Positions 43,667-53,800 are shown, counted from the first letter of the stretch. The stretch: 64,000 bases of DNA from Caldilineaceae bacterium SB0664_bin_27 (GCA_009838625.1 VXRG01000067.1:1-64000); one strand, 5' to 3'. Notes: generated by a model not told the origin, from the letters alone. A program made the numbers and translations.

Positions 43667-44548
43667 CTATTCGTCCGAAAGCCCACCTTCTTCAAACCGC
43701 CTACGCCGGTAACGGGTGACGTAAACGAGTCCCAACTGAAAGAGCCCAGGGAAATGCAATGCGATCCAAACCAGAGCGCGATCAAACAGTGTGATATAGA
43801 CCTCCCGCTCTCCTCGCCTTATCGCCGTAACAGTGCGGCGGCCGACCCTCGCCGGATTGACCCCTTGCCCTAGCGAGTGGCGTTCGCCCTGCCGATGCTC
43901 AGCTCCGGGCACGCTGATCCGGCTGTGCTGTGAAAACTCTGTGTCTGTCAGTCCGGGGCAAACCAGGACGACGTCTATGTTGTCACGTTTCAACTCGGCG
44001 CGGGCTGCGCCGCTAGCGCCCTGAAGCGCGAACTTGGTTGCCGTGTAGCCTCCCCCCAGAGGCTGTGGAAACTTCCCCACGATACTGCTGACATTCACGA
44101 TTGTTCCCCCGCCGCTTCGCCGCATTATCGGGACGGCCGCCTGCAGCGCAGCCAGCGGGCCAAAGAAGTTGACCTCGAAAACGTTCCGGAGGTCGTCCAG
44201 ATGCAGCTCGTCCACAGTACCGTAAATGCCCATTCCGGCGTTGTTCACCAGGATGTCTACACCTCCAAAATGACTCGCGGCTGTTTCTATCAGTCCCCGG
44301 GCCTGGTCTTCGTCGCTCATGTCGGTAGGCAGCGTCAAGACCTCCACCCCGTACCGCTGGCGCAGCCCACCGGCAACTTCTTCGAGGCGGTCCTTGCTGC
44401 GCGCCGCCAGAACCAGCCGGCAGCCTTCCTCAGCGAGCGCATCGGAAATAGCTTCACCGATGCCCCGACTTGCGCCTGTGACGATGGCAACCTTTCCTCT
44501 GAGATTCCCCTTCTCGAAGTCCTGCGATCGCGAACTGTTGTTTTTCAT
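43667..44548 (-). CDS. SDR family oxidoreductase
   Basis: This classical short-chain dehydrogenase has the TGASRGIGEAI cofactor motif near residue 24, NNAGMG near 107, a Ser in VSSIVG and the catalytic YTATK. At 293 residues it is slightly longer than typical because of a C-terminal hydrophobic extension (about 260-280) that may associate with the membrane, as in some lipid-acting SDRs of the DltE/11-beta-HSD-like group. It is encoded opposite to the lactonase gene. A perfect palindrome 50 bases upstream of its start may be an operator. Confidence 0.9.
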   Translation of the reverse strand: MKNNSSRSQDFEKGNLRGKVAIVTGASRGIGEAISDALAEEGCRLVLAARSKDRLEEVAGGLRQRYGVEVLTLPTDMSDEDQARGLIETAASHFGGVDILVNNAGMGIYGTVDELHLDDLRNVFEVNFFGPLAALQAAVPIMRRSGGGTIVNVSSIVGKFPQPLGGGYTATKFALQGASGAARAELKRDNIDVVLVCPGLTDTEFSQHSRISVPGAEHRQGERHSLGQGVNPARVGRRTVTAIRRGEREVYITLFDRALVWIALHFPGLFQLGLVYVTRYRRRRFEEGGLSDE

Positions 44549-44597
44549 CGAGATCCGTCCTCCGTACTGTAAGCATATGTGATTCCCGACTCCTGCT

Positions 44598-44612
44598 CAG
44601 TTACCGTAACTG
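44598..44612. promoter_or_regulatory. 15-base palindrome, possible SDR operator
   Basis: CAGTTAC, one base, GTAACTG is a perfect palindrome of the form used by TetR or MarR-type dimers. It lies 50 bases before the SDR start codon. Confidence 0.4.
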
Positions 44613-44831
44613 GGCAAGTTTGACAAGGCTTTGTGACCAGGACCTTGAAGCGCAGTCCTGGCTGCGCGTGACTTTACTTGCGATTCTTTTGTGCTCTCAG
44701 CGACTGAATACCCGTCTGCCTGAGCCGTCTTGCCATCGTGTCCTCTTGCACAATCCCCGGTGCTAGCTTACTTGGAAAGCGATCTCAGCGAAAGTTGGTC
44801 GAAGTGGCTGCCGGGAAAATCCAGCTCTGTT

Positions 44832-44860
44832 TTGTGAAGTACAGGAATCGGTGCTATATT
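44832..44860 (+). promoter_or_regulatory. Promoter of the dsbA-dsbB/cytochrome operon
   Basis: TTGTGA, a 17-base spacer and TATATT, with TGC directly before the -10 box, form a good extended -10 promoter. The start would be near 44867, about 120 bases before the first gene. Confidence 0.6.
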
Positions 44861-44986
44861 CAAATATCAGGCCTTACTCCCGCAATCGGGTCAAGTGCCG
44901 GAAAATTTGGGCCCTGGCGCCTTACCGGTCGCGATTTCCGTAGCCGGCGATCTGGTAGTAGCGCAAATGCAAACGCAAGGACTTAG

Positions 44987-45691
44987 TTGGTGAAAGCGAA
45001 AGACCTGATTGCCAGCAACAGAAAACGGTTGTCGCTGAGCATCTATCTTGTTGGCGGAGTCGCCTTGCTGGCAGGACTGATAACAGTCATCCTGGCCGCG
45101 GCAAGCGACAGTGAACCAACTTCAGTTGAGCTGCCCGACTATTCCGGTATTTCTTCCTCGTGGCAGAATCGAAACATCCTGGGCGATCCCGATGCCCCGG
45201 TGACCGTTCAAGCCTGGGAGGACTTTCGCTGTCCGGCATGTGCCGCCTTCAACCAGCGCGTAAAGCCTGGCCTCGTTGAAAACTACATCTCCACCGGAAA
45301 GGTAAAGTTGGAATACAGGCACTTTCCCTTGCAGCAACACGAACCAGGCGCCTCCCTTGCGGCACAGGCGAGCGAATGTGCCGCCGACCAGGGACGATTC
45401 TGGGTTTACCATGATCGTGTCTTCCAGGCGACTTCCTCCGGCGCGAACGCTTTTCTCATGGAGCGACTGATCGACTACGCAGTGGAACTGAATCTCGATC
45501 GAGATACGTTTGCATCCTGTCTGACAAATCAAGTGCACTTGCCGACCGTTTCTGAGAGCCTGCAGGACGCTCGCTCGTCCGGACACAACAGCACGCCTAC
45601 CGTTCTGGTTGACGGCGTACGCGTAGACAGTCCGCTCGACTACGGAGCGGTCTCGGCAGCAATCGACAGCCAACTGGCCTCCGACCAGTAA
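44987..45691 (+). CDS. DsbA/BdbD-like thiol-disulfide oxidoreductase
   Basis: This membrane-tethered thioredoxin-fold protein would insert disulfides into exported proteins. It has one N-terminal membrane anchor (about residues 17-38) and an extracytoplasmic DsbA domain. The active site is CPAC at residues 82-85 in a WEDFRCPACAAF context, and the facing cis-proline loop is TPT near residue 204. The arrangement is that of BdbD and other Gram-positive DsbA proteins. TTG at 44987 and GTG at 44990 are both possible starts behind AAGGA. It lies 19 bases before the DsbB-like gene, its expected reoxidation partner. Confidence 0.92.
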   Translation: MVKAKDLIASNRKRLSLSIYLVGGVALLAGLITVILAAASDSEPTSVELPDYSGISSSWQNRNILGDPDAPVTVQAWEDFRCPACAAFNQRVKPGLVENYISTGKVKLEYRHFPLQQHEPGASLAAQASECAADQGRFWVYHDRVFQATSSGANAFLMERLIDYAVELNLDRDTFASCLTNQVHLPTVSESLQDARSSGHNSTPTVLVDGVRVDSPLDYGAVSAAIDSQLASDQ

Positions 45692-45710
45692 ACACGCGGA
45701 TTTGATTCCC

Positions 45711-46625
45711 ATGAACAGTTCACGCTTTTGGACTAAGCTTGGTCTGTACGGAGCACTCGTCACGGCTTGGGCCGCTACGATGGGTAGTCTCTATTTCAGC
45801 GAAGTGAGTGGCTTTACGTCCTGCACTCTATGTTGGTATCAGCGCATTCTGATGTATCCGCTCGCCGGACTACTCACTCTTGGGATTCTGCGCAGGGACC
45901 CTCATCTTCCGCATCTCGTATTGCCCTTTTCTCTGGTGGGCCAGGGCTTCGCCGTCTATCACTTCCTGCTTCAGAAGACACCGTATTTTGGATCGCCGTC
46001 TTCATGCGGTATTGGCGTGACCTGTGCAACGGTCTGGGTCGATTGGTTTGGGTTCATTACGATTCCGCTCTTGGCAATGGTCGGGTTCATGGCCATTACA
46101 ACCGGTATGCTGATGGTCATTGCCTCTGATGCCGGAGGCGCCAGCAAGACTTGGCCCTATAAGTGGCCGCGGTGGCCGGTGCCCTTTGTGGTTCTGATCG
46201 CGATAGGGTTGTACGTAGCCGGCGCCTCCCGTGCCGGAAAGATTCATATCTCTGTTCCCGAAGTGGTATTCCCAATCGTTTCAGATCTGCCATTCCTCGA
46301 ACTCTCTGCGGATCCAACGCCAACCCCAGCCCCCACAGCAACGCCTACAGGTCTGGAAAGCGGTGCGGCTCAATTTGCTCTGGCCTGCGCATCATGCCAC
46401 GGAGAGCAAGGTGTCGGTGTGGAAGGACTAGGTACTGCTTTGGCGGACTCGCCCCATGTCTCCGGACTGACTGACGAGGAACTGCAGGCGGTCATTCGTG
46501 ATGGACGCGCCGCCGATGCCGAGGACAATCGTACAGGCATCGCGATGCCGCCTTCAGGCGGACAGGCGGATCTGACCGACCTACAGATTGATAACATTGT
46601 CCTTTACATCAAGTCTTTGCAGTAG
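45711..46625 (+). CDS. DsbB/BdbC-like quinone reductase fused to cytochrome c
   Basis: The N-terminal part (about residues 1-140) is a BdbC/DsbB protein with four membrane helices: the first redox pair is CTLC (Cys38, Cys41) in SCTLCWYQRILMYPL, and the second pair is Cys99 and Cys105 before the VDWFGFITIP helix. A fifth helix (about 156-171) leads to an extracytoplasmic Thr/Pro linker (201-213) and a class I cytochrome c domain with haem site CASCH (226-230) and likely axial Met279 in GIAMPP. DsbB normally passes electrons from DsbA to quinone; the fused haem suggests transfer onward to a cytochrome or oxidase. I chose the ATG over a TTG at 45702. Confidence 0.9.
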   Translation: MNSSRFWTKLGLYGALVTAWAATMGSLYFSEVSGFTSCTLCWYQRILMYPLAGLLTLGILRRDPHLPHLVLPFSLVGQGFAVYHFLLQKTPYFGSPSSCGIGVTCATVWVDWFGFITIPLLAMVGFMAITTGMLMVIASDAGGASKTWPYKWPRWPVPFVVLIAIGLYVAGASRAGKIHISVPEVVFPIVSDLPFLELSADPTPTPAPTATPTGLESGAAQFALACASCHGEQGVGVEGLGTALADSPHVSGLTDEELQAVIRDGRAADAEDNRTGIAMPPSGGQADLTDLQIDNIVLYIKSLQ

Positions 46626-46722
46626 TACTGCAACTTTGGGGCCCGTCTATGTCGCCTGGTGAGGCAAACAGCAACGGCTCTGAAATATCAGATGCGGCCC
46701 CCGAAGCCTGAAGAGGACCGTT

Positions 46723-47628
46723 ATGCCATTGACTGAGATTCGCAGAGCGCGTCTCGTGAGAAACTTAAAGGCCTTACAGCTGTTCTTTCCCTACCTTTTG
46801 AGTCTACTTGTCCCGGCAATGGCAGGGCTGATCCTCGTTGCCGGCACTTCCTATGCGGCGGTGGACCAATTGGGCGGGGAAGACTCGCGTGACCAGTTTC
46901 AACACTATCGACTGGATAGAGTTCAAGCCCGCAATTACCAGTCAAACCAGTCCGGCATCACTTCCCCCGAACAAGGCAGCAGCGTCAGCGGGGCCGTGCC
47001 GATAATGGGAACGGCAGCCGGCACGCCTTTCCTTCGCTATGAGCTCTACTACAAAGATTCTGCAAGCGGCGAGGAAGCCTTCAAATATTTCGACGGGGAA
47101 CCACGTCAGGTTGTCAACGGACAGCTCGGAGAGTGGCATACCGATGTCCTTGCGCCAGGCACCTATATCCTGCGTTTGAGAGTCGTACGGCCGGATGGAA
47201 ACTATGATGAGTACTTCGTACATAACATCAGTGTCAGCCAGGATCCGATCACGCCTACGCCTGACGGGCCGACCCCGACTCCAATTCCCATAGATACACC
47301 GACACCGTACCCGCAACCTACAGTTGCTGAGGTCCGTGTCGAGCAGCCCAACATCGAGGGTGAGACGGAGGAGCCAACGGAAACTCCGCCTCCTCCTTCA
47401 CAGAGTGACGGCAGTGGTACAACGGAAAGTCAGACCTCTTCGTCCGGCCAGAGCGAAATTGTTCTGCAACCGGGAATCCTGGGAGACCTGGGAGAATCGT
47501 TGGCCATTGAGAGGCTTCGCACGCAGTTCTTCGCCGGAGTTCGCTGGAGCGCAGGCTTGTTCCTTCTGTTAGGCGCCGTATTTGCCGCCAAGCGCCTCTT
47601 GGAGTGGATATTCACAAAGAACGAGTAG
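46723..47628 (+). CDS. Membrane-anchored surface protein with Ig-like domain
   Basis: The 301-residue protein has an N-terminal membrane segment (about 18-43), an extracytoplasmic beta-rich domain (about 75-175), a Thr/Pro linker (about 180-205), an acidic Ser/Glu linker, and a second membrane segment near the C-terminus (about 275-295). The beta domain carries SPEQGSSVSGAVPIMGTA, then KYFDGE and a LRVV-DGNY strand, closely matching the domain of the protein at 5077-5859. A loop anchored at both ends outside the membrane is the likely topology. Its function is unknown. It lies 97 bases after the disulfide gene and may share its operon. Confidence 0.78.
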   Translation: MPLTEIRRARLVRNLKALQLFFPYLLSLLVPAMAGLILVAGTSYAAVDQLGGEDSRDQFQHYRLDRVQARNYQSNQSGITSPEQGSSVSGAVPIMGTAAGTPFLRYELYYKDSASGEEAFKYFDGEPRQVVNGQLGEWHTDVLAPGTYILRLRVVRPDGNYDEYFVHNISVSQDPITPTPDGPTPTPIPIDTPTPYPQPTVAEVRVEQPNIEGETEEPTETPPPPSQSDGSGTTESQTSSSGQSEIVLQPGILGDLGESLAIERLRTQFFAGVRWSAGLFLLLGAVFAAKRLLEWIFTKNE

Positions 47629-47690
47629 ACCAGGCATCACTCTTGTAGTCTCAAGCACCAACCCGACACATTCTGTAGGGCGCGCGGGCT

Positions 47691-49820
47691 GTGATATCTG
47701 TATTCCGGTTACCCGCACGGCGAGCGGGCGACCGGCGAGAGGACGATCCTGATTTGGCATCACCTGAGAAACTGTTCACTCTCCTTCGGCGAATTCTGCT
47801 ACTCATCGCACCACTCGCGGCCCTGACACCACTTTCCTCGCAAACTGAATTCATTGCGCACTTGCAGGCCGAACCTTCAGAGACGTTGGAAGCGCCAACG
47901 CTGACCTCAGAGACCATTGGGTCGGATACCGTTGTTATTAGCTGGACCGAGGTAGCTGGCGCAGATCATTATGTCCTCTTGGTTTGGAGTAGAAGTGTCA
48001 CTGACTGGGAACCGATCGAAAGAAGCAGCTATTCGGGAAGAAGCTATACCGGTCATGTCATGGCAGCCGGGAAGCCTGACCACTATTACACAGTTGCCGC
48101 AGTCGATTCTGCAGGTGTGTATGGAGAATGGTCGAATCAGGTGCGCATAACCGCACCAGATAAACTTCCAGCCCCTCTTCTGGTCGCGACTGCATCAAGC
48201 GCCACCACCATCGAGCTCAGTTGGTCTGAGATGATCGGCGCGGCCAGATTCGAACTGTTCAGTTGGTGGGCCAACGACCCTGGATGGCAGCTTTTAGATG
48301 ATAGTCTGGATAGAGCGTCGTATACGCATGGCGGGCTGACGCCTGGCTGGACCTATTACTACGCGATCCGTGCCATTGGGTCGAACGGGCTTGAGGGAGA
48401 GTGGTCGAACACGCCCCATGCCACAGTACCCTTCGTACAGGCTCCCACCGCCTCTCCCACTGCCTCTCCCACGCCTACAACAACGCCTACACCTGCTCTT
48501 TCATTAGCTCCTACGTCCACCCCCACGGCGACACCTACTGTAACCAGCAGGCTGCCCGCGCCGACACTGACCATCACTGAAACATTGACGACCAGTTTTG
48601 AGCTCAGTTGGACGTATGATGCTCGAGCAGACAGGTACGAACTGCTGACCTGGTGGGCCCCGCTCCCCGCGTGGCAAACAGTCGATAGCAACTTGAAAGA
48701 AACGTCTTTCGTACATCTGGGACTAGTGCCGGGCAGGACCTACTACTATGCAATTCGCGCTGTAGACTCGCAAGGCGTTGGGGGCGAATGGTCCGCCTTC
48801 CTTTCGGCGACAGTACCTACCGCAACACAGATGACCGAGGCCGCGCAGCGAGAGGCTTTGGTCGCGCTGTATCATGCTACCGGCGGAGCTAACTGGACCC
48901 AAAGCAACAACTGGCTGACCAGCGAACCGATTTCTACCTGGTACGGTGTCACCGTGGACCCGAACGGAAGAGTGACCGAGCTACTCTTGACAGGAAACAA
49001 TCTGCGCGGGTCGCTCCCGAATCTGGACGCTCTCGACGGCCTGACAATTCTGTCCCTCGGCTCCAATTTCCTGAGCGGCTCCATTCCGGAGCTAAACGCC
49101 CTCACGGGCTTGTCGTTTCTCGACCTCAGTTTCAATCAGTTTACAGGCTCGATTCCACAGCTGAATGCCCTTACTGGCTTGGAATGGCTGTCCTTAAACA
49201 ATAACCAGGTTACGGGCACTCTACCCGATTTGAGCGCGCTTACCAGGTTAACAAGCCTGTCACTGGGGTCCAATGACTTCAGTGGCTCGATTCCTGATCT
49301 AAGCTCCTTGACAAACTTGCGTGAACTATACCTCACTGACAGCAATCTGAGCGGCTCGATTCCTGACCTTAGAGCCCTCACAGAGTTAACTCACCTCTAT
49401 CTGGGAGACAATAGGTTGTCCGGATCATTTCCCGACATTGTTTCACTCAACCATCTGACTTGGGTGGACCTCAGCCAAAACTTGCTGGAAGGCCAACTTC
49501 CGGATCTGAGCGCTCTCGCGAACTTGACCTGGCTGTCGCTTAGCCGTAATCAATTTAGTGGGCAAATCCCCGACCTGACTGCGCTCACCCAACTTAATGT
49601 TCTTCAATTGGGCCACAACAGGCTTACCGGGCCGGTTCCGAACTTGAGTCCCCTCGAAAGTCTGATCGTCCTCGATCTCGCAGGAAACGAACTGTGCCTG
49701 ACCGAGGGATCAGTCCAGCCAGGCACCAGTACTGCCGTTGCCAATCACCTGGCAGACCTGAACCTACCTGCATGTCCAACCGCCTTTATATCCCCTCCGA
49801 GTTTGCAGGCAGACCCTTAG
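47691..49820 (+). CDS. Secreted fibronectin type III and leucine-rich repeat protein
   Basis: After an N-terminal signal or anchor (hydrophobic about residues 34-47), the protein shows three Fn3-like domains (about 65-155, 158-245 and 285-380), the second and third joined by a Thr/Pro linker. The C-terminal 300 residues are about ten leucine-rich repeats of 22-23 residues of the plant-like type, with recurrent LSGSIPDL and LTSLSLGSN blocks, preceded by the usual cap with ALYHATGGANWT. Such repeats typically bind proteins or glycans, so an adhesin or host- or neighbour-contact role is possible. The GTG start is uncertain: a TTG at 47754 after AGAGGA would give a cleaner signal peptide. Confidence 0.88.
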   Translation: MISVFRLPARRAGDRREDDPDLASPEKLFTLLRRILLLIAPLAALTPLSSQTEFIAHLQAEPSETLEAPTLTSETIGSDTVVISWTEVAGADHYVLLVWSRSVTDWEPIERSSYSGRSYTGHVMAAGKPDHYYTVAAVDSAGVYGEWSNQVRITAPDKLPAPLLVATASSATTIELSWSEMIGAARFELFSWWANDPGWQLLDDSLDRASYTHGGLTPGWTYYYAIRAIGSNGLEGEWSNTPHATVPFVQAPTASPTASPTPTTTPTPALSLAPTSTPTATPTVTSRLPAPTLTITETLTTSFELSWTYDARADRYELLTWWAPLPAWQTVDSNLKETSFVHLGLVPGRTYYYAIRAVDSQGVGGEWSAFLSATVPTATQMTEAAQREALVALYHATGGANWTQSNNWLTSEPISTWYGVTVDPNGRVTELLLTGNNLRGSLPNLDALDGLTILSLGSNFLSGSIPELNALTGLSFLDLSFNQFTGSIPQLNALTGLEWLSLNNNQVTGTLPDLSALTRLTSLSLGSNDFSGSIPDLSSLTNLRELYLTDSNLSGSIPDLRALTELTHLYLGDNRLSGSFPDIVSLNHLTWVDLSQNLLEGQLPDLSALANLTWLSLSRNQFSGQIPDLTALTQLNVLQLGHNRLTGPVPNLSPLESLIVLDLAGNELCLTEGSVQPGTSTAVANHLADLNLPACPTAFISPPSLQADP

Positions 49821-50137
49821 TGCTTACGAAGGCCGGGGAAAACAGGAGAATGAACTGATTTTCCCCTACGGCGGTCCCATAGCGATTCGCAAGACTGCAA
49901 AGTTTCAGACAAGAATGGTGGCCCTTCCACTTTTGGCGAACCGACCTGGATGCGAGATAATCAACTGCTGACTGTCGTTCACTTCCGCGACAATCGCCCC
50001 GCGCCGCAGAGACTGAAGGCAACAATTCTCGCGAACTGCATGCTCGCCTATTTGTCTCAAGCTCTGCCAGGATTCGTTTTCCCGACTTCAGCGCGCATCG
50101 TGCTGCCCTGATTGGGAAACTGTTAGAGCGGTTGACC
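49821..50137. other. Intergenic region before pth
   Basis: About 315 bases contain no recognisable gene, RNA, terminator or convincing promoter. Confidence 0.55.
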
Positions 50138-50764
50138 ATGAAAATTATCGTGGGTCTGGGCAATCCTGGGCCCCAATACGCGCGCAATCGTCACAATATT
50201 GGCTTTCAAGTGTTGGACATTCTGGCCGAAAGGCATGGGATTTCACTCGCCCGAGCGAAGTTCAATGCCCTGTTCGGCCTGGGTTCCATCATGCAATCGC
50301 GAGCGCCGGAACGTGATCGACAAGCAAGAGAAGGCATGTCCGGCCAAAAGGTAGTGCTGCTGCGCCCCCTTACATTCATGAACCGGAGCGGCGCCTCTGT
50401 CGCGCCAGTGGCAAGCTTCTATGGAGTGGAACCACGCGACATATTTGTCATCTACGATGAGCTTGACCTGCCGAGCGGCAAGCTGCGCCTGCGCCCTTTT
50501 GGAGGAAGCGGTGGACACAACGGAATGAAATCGATCATCCAGATGCTGGGCACCGATCGGTTTCCGCGGGCCAGGGTGGGCATTGGACGGCCTCACACTC
50601 CAATGAGTCCGGCCGACTACGTCTTGCAGAATTTCAGCGTCGACGAGGAGACCACTTTCGAGACACTACGACCGCGAATTGCCGATGCTGCAGAAACTTG
50701 GCTCTTTCATGGTATCGACCTGGCGATGAATCGCTTTAACTCAGAAGCGGCGCCGGCGCCTTGA
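50138..50764 (+). CDS. pth: Peptidyl-tRNA hydrolase
   Basis: Pth frees tRNA from peptidyl-tRNAs that drop off the ribosome. The 208-residue protein starts with the family block [18 protein letters not shown], containing the catalytic His19, followed by [10 protein letters not shown]-like and [27 protein letters not shown] blocks. A frame-open TTG two codons earlier is not needed. It precedes mfd by 90 bases; the pth-mfd pair is common in Gram-positive bacteria. Confidence 0.95.
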   Translation: MKIIVGLGNPGPQYARNRHNIGFQVLDILAERHGISLARAKFNALFGLGSIMQSRAPERDRQAREGMSGQKVVLLRPLTFMNRSGASVAPVASFYGVEPRDIFVIYDELDLPSGKLRLRPFGGSGGHNGMKSIIQMLGTDRFPRARVGIGRPHTPMSPADYVLQNFSVDEETTFETLRPRIADAAETWLFHGIDLAMNRFNSEAAPAP

Positions 50765-50854
50765 GACTACAATCCCTCATATCTGCAATCCGGGCCTCTG
50801 CACCTACTTTCACAGGACGGCCCCCACTGAGGTGTCACTGACAATAGGAGTAGA

Positions 50855-53800
50855 ATGAATCTCTCCGGTCTGCTTCCGCTACTTAGAAATCTGCCGAACT
50901 TTCAAGCCCTGCTGAATGAGCATACGTCGGCGCCTCAGAAGCTGTATTCGGCAGCACGCGCTTACTTTGTCGCCGCTGCGGCCGCCGAGAGAAAAGGCCC
51001 GGTCTTGGTTGTGACAGGTACAGCTGAGCAGGCCCAAAAGTGGGTGGAGCAACTCGAGCTGTACCTGCCGGCTTCCGATGGATTGCCGCCGGTTTCTCTC
51101 TACGCAGAGGCCGACGCCTTGCCCTTCGAGCGCATTCCCTGGACAGGGAGCACTCGTCAGCTAAGACTAACAGCACTGGCTGCCTTGCAGAATAAGTCTG
51201 CCGAGCAAGCTGTCGTGGTCTCCTCGGCCCCTGCTCTGATGCAGAAAACATTGCCTGCAAGGACGTTTCGAAAGGCCCTTCGTCCTTTGCGTGTAGGCAG
51301 TTTCGTTCAATTGGATGAGCTGACAGGAAGGTGGGTGCAAAACGGTTATGAACCGATGCAAGTGGTTGAGGAACCGGGATCCTTCGCCCGTCGCGGCGGA
51401 ATCGTCGACATCTGGCCTCCAAATATGCCGCATCCGGTTCGCATCGACCTGTTTGGCGACGAAGTGGAAACATTGCGGTCGTTCGATCCGACGACGCAGC
51501 GAAGCGAGCGACATCTGCAAAGAGTTCTGATCGGGCCGGGAAGTGAAGCCCTCGGAAGCGTCCTCGCTGGCGGCGCAGATACCGCTCTTATCAAGGAAGA
51601 AGCTTCTGCTGCCGCCGTCGTTCTTGACTCAAAGAATGGCTCCGCTCTGGTTCAGGCCGCCCCTGGGGTAGTCCCAGCGGAAGTAGGGAAGCTGGCAGCG
51701 GACGCGGGCCGCGTCGCTGGCATCGATGGTCTGCGCGCAGAACTGCTGGCCGAGCCCAATCTTGTGCTTGCCATTCGCGAGGAGATTGCACAGGAATTGG
51801 AACACCTGGCTGCCGGCCGAACCTTTCGGGGCATCGAGTGGTATCTACCCTACTTCTACAGCCGTCCGGCTTCTCTATTGGACCACTTGCCCGACAGGGG
51901 ACTTCTGGTCATCGACGATGGCGAGGAGATTGCCGCAAGCCTTAAGGAAACCGGGGAAGCAGCCGCCCGCACGCACCAGGAACTTCTGCGCGGTCACGAA
52001 ATACCCTCCGGATTCGACTCAAGTTTTTTTAGTCCCGAAGAACTACTGGAACAGATCACTGCCCGCAGACAGTTGGTTCTGGGGGCGAGCGGTCTACCGG
52101 GGGACCACGGCAAGGACGAAAGTTCCGCCGTCGCACGCCAGTTTGTTCCCTGCCCCCACTTTGCTGGGCAGACCAAGCGCATACTGCAGGAGATGCGAAA
52201 GGTTGCAAGCTCAACTGACCGCGTCGTCCTGATATCTCGTCAGACTTCTCGACTGCAGGAGGAGTTGCGCGAGGCTCAACTGCCTTCGAACCTGATCTCC
52301 GACTTGGAGTCACCGCCTCGCAGCGGAATCTCTCTGCTGCAGGGCGTCCTGTCGGAAGGGTTTGTCATGAACGCGTCTCCCGCCCCTGAGGGAGACGACA
52401 ATGGCAGGCTGCACTTGCCCTTGCGTCTGTACACTGACTCCGAGCTGTTTGGCTGGACGCGGCAGTCCCACCAGCACCGGCGCAGATCACAATCAACTGT
52501 GGCGCCCGAACTGTTCTTCGCCGATGTCAACCCCAATGACTATGTCGTTCACATGGAGCATGGCATCGGCATATATGAGGGATTGACCAGGCTCGAAATG
52601 GGCGGTGTCGAGCGAGAGTACCTGCAGGTGAATTACGCCAGGGGCGACAGGCTCTACGTTCCCGTGCATCAGGCAGACCGTCTTAGCCGCTATGTAGGGG
52701 CAGGCGACTCCGGCATCCCGCCTTCCGTAACGCGCCTGGGTACGAGCGATTGGCAGTCTGTAAAGGCCAGGGCCAAGAAAGCGGTGGAAGACATTGCCGA
52801 AGATCTGCTGAAACTCTATGCAGAGAGAGAGGTCATCCCCGGTTACGCATTCAGTCCGGACGGTCCCTGGCAGGAGGAGATGGAGTCCGCCTTCCCCTTC
52901 CGTGAAACTGCAGACCAGATCGACGCCATCCTGGACGTCAAACGCGACATGGAAACCGACCGGCCGATGGACCGAATCATCATCGGCGACGTCGGCTACG
53001 GCAAGACCGAAGTTGCCATTCGTGCTGCTTTCAAGGCTGTAATGGACGGCAGACAGGCGGCGGTGTTGGTGCCCACAACCGTTCTCGCTCAGCAGCACTA
53101 TCGAGTCTTCAGCGAACGCCTGAAGCGATTCCCTATTCTTGTAGAGATGCTCTCGCGGTTCAGGACACAGTCTCAACAGGAGAAAGTGCTGCAAAAGATG
53201 CGAGACGGGACCGTTGACATCGTGATTGGCACGCACCGGCTCCTTTCAGAAGACGTACACTTCAAGTCGCTCAGTCTGCTCATCATAGACGAGGAACAAC
53301 GCTTTGGCGTCACCCACAAAGAGCGTCTCAAGCAGATGCGGTCTCAAATGGACGTGCTCACGCTCAGCGCGACACCGATTCCGCGTACTCTCCACATGAG
53401 TTTGAGCGGCGTTCGCGATATGAGCACCATAAACACGCCGCCCAGGGAGCGGCTGCCTGTACGAACAATTCTTTCTGAGTACGACAGCACGCTGGTTCGT
53501 CAAGCGGTTCGGAGAGAACTGGAGCGGGACGGGCAGGTATTTTTCGTCCATAACCGCGTGCGGGGACTCCAGACGCTGGCAACGCGCCTTCAGCGCGAGG
53601 TGCCGGAGGCGGTTGTTGCGGTGGCACATGGACAGATGGCCGAGCGCGAGTTGGAAAACACGATGATGCGCTTTGCCGATGGAGAAGTCGACGTGCTCGT
53701 GTGTACCACGATCGTCGAGAACGGTCTCGATATTCGCCGAGCCAATACCATCATTGTGAATCGCGCCGATCATTTCGGATTGGCGCAACTGTACCAGTTG

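Larger units (their letters stand above)
44549..44986. other. Intergenic region between SDR and dsbA-like genes
   Basis: These 438 bases hold a palindrome (44598-44612), a CCAGGAC/GTCCTGG hairpin with an 11-base loop (44637-44661), and the promoter of the disulfide operon (44832-44860). An open frame from 44738 overlaps that promoter and resembles nothing, so I do not call it a gene. Confidence 0.55.

Noticed and set aside
44738-44986. 82-codon plus-strand frame before the DsbA-like gene.
   Set aside because: The operon promoter lies inside it and it has no similarity to known proteins.
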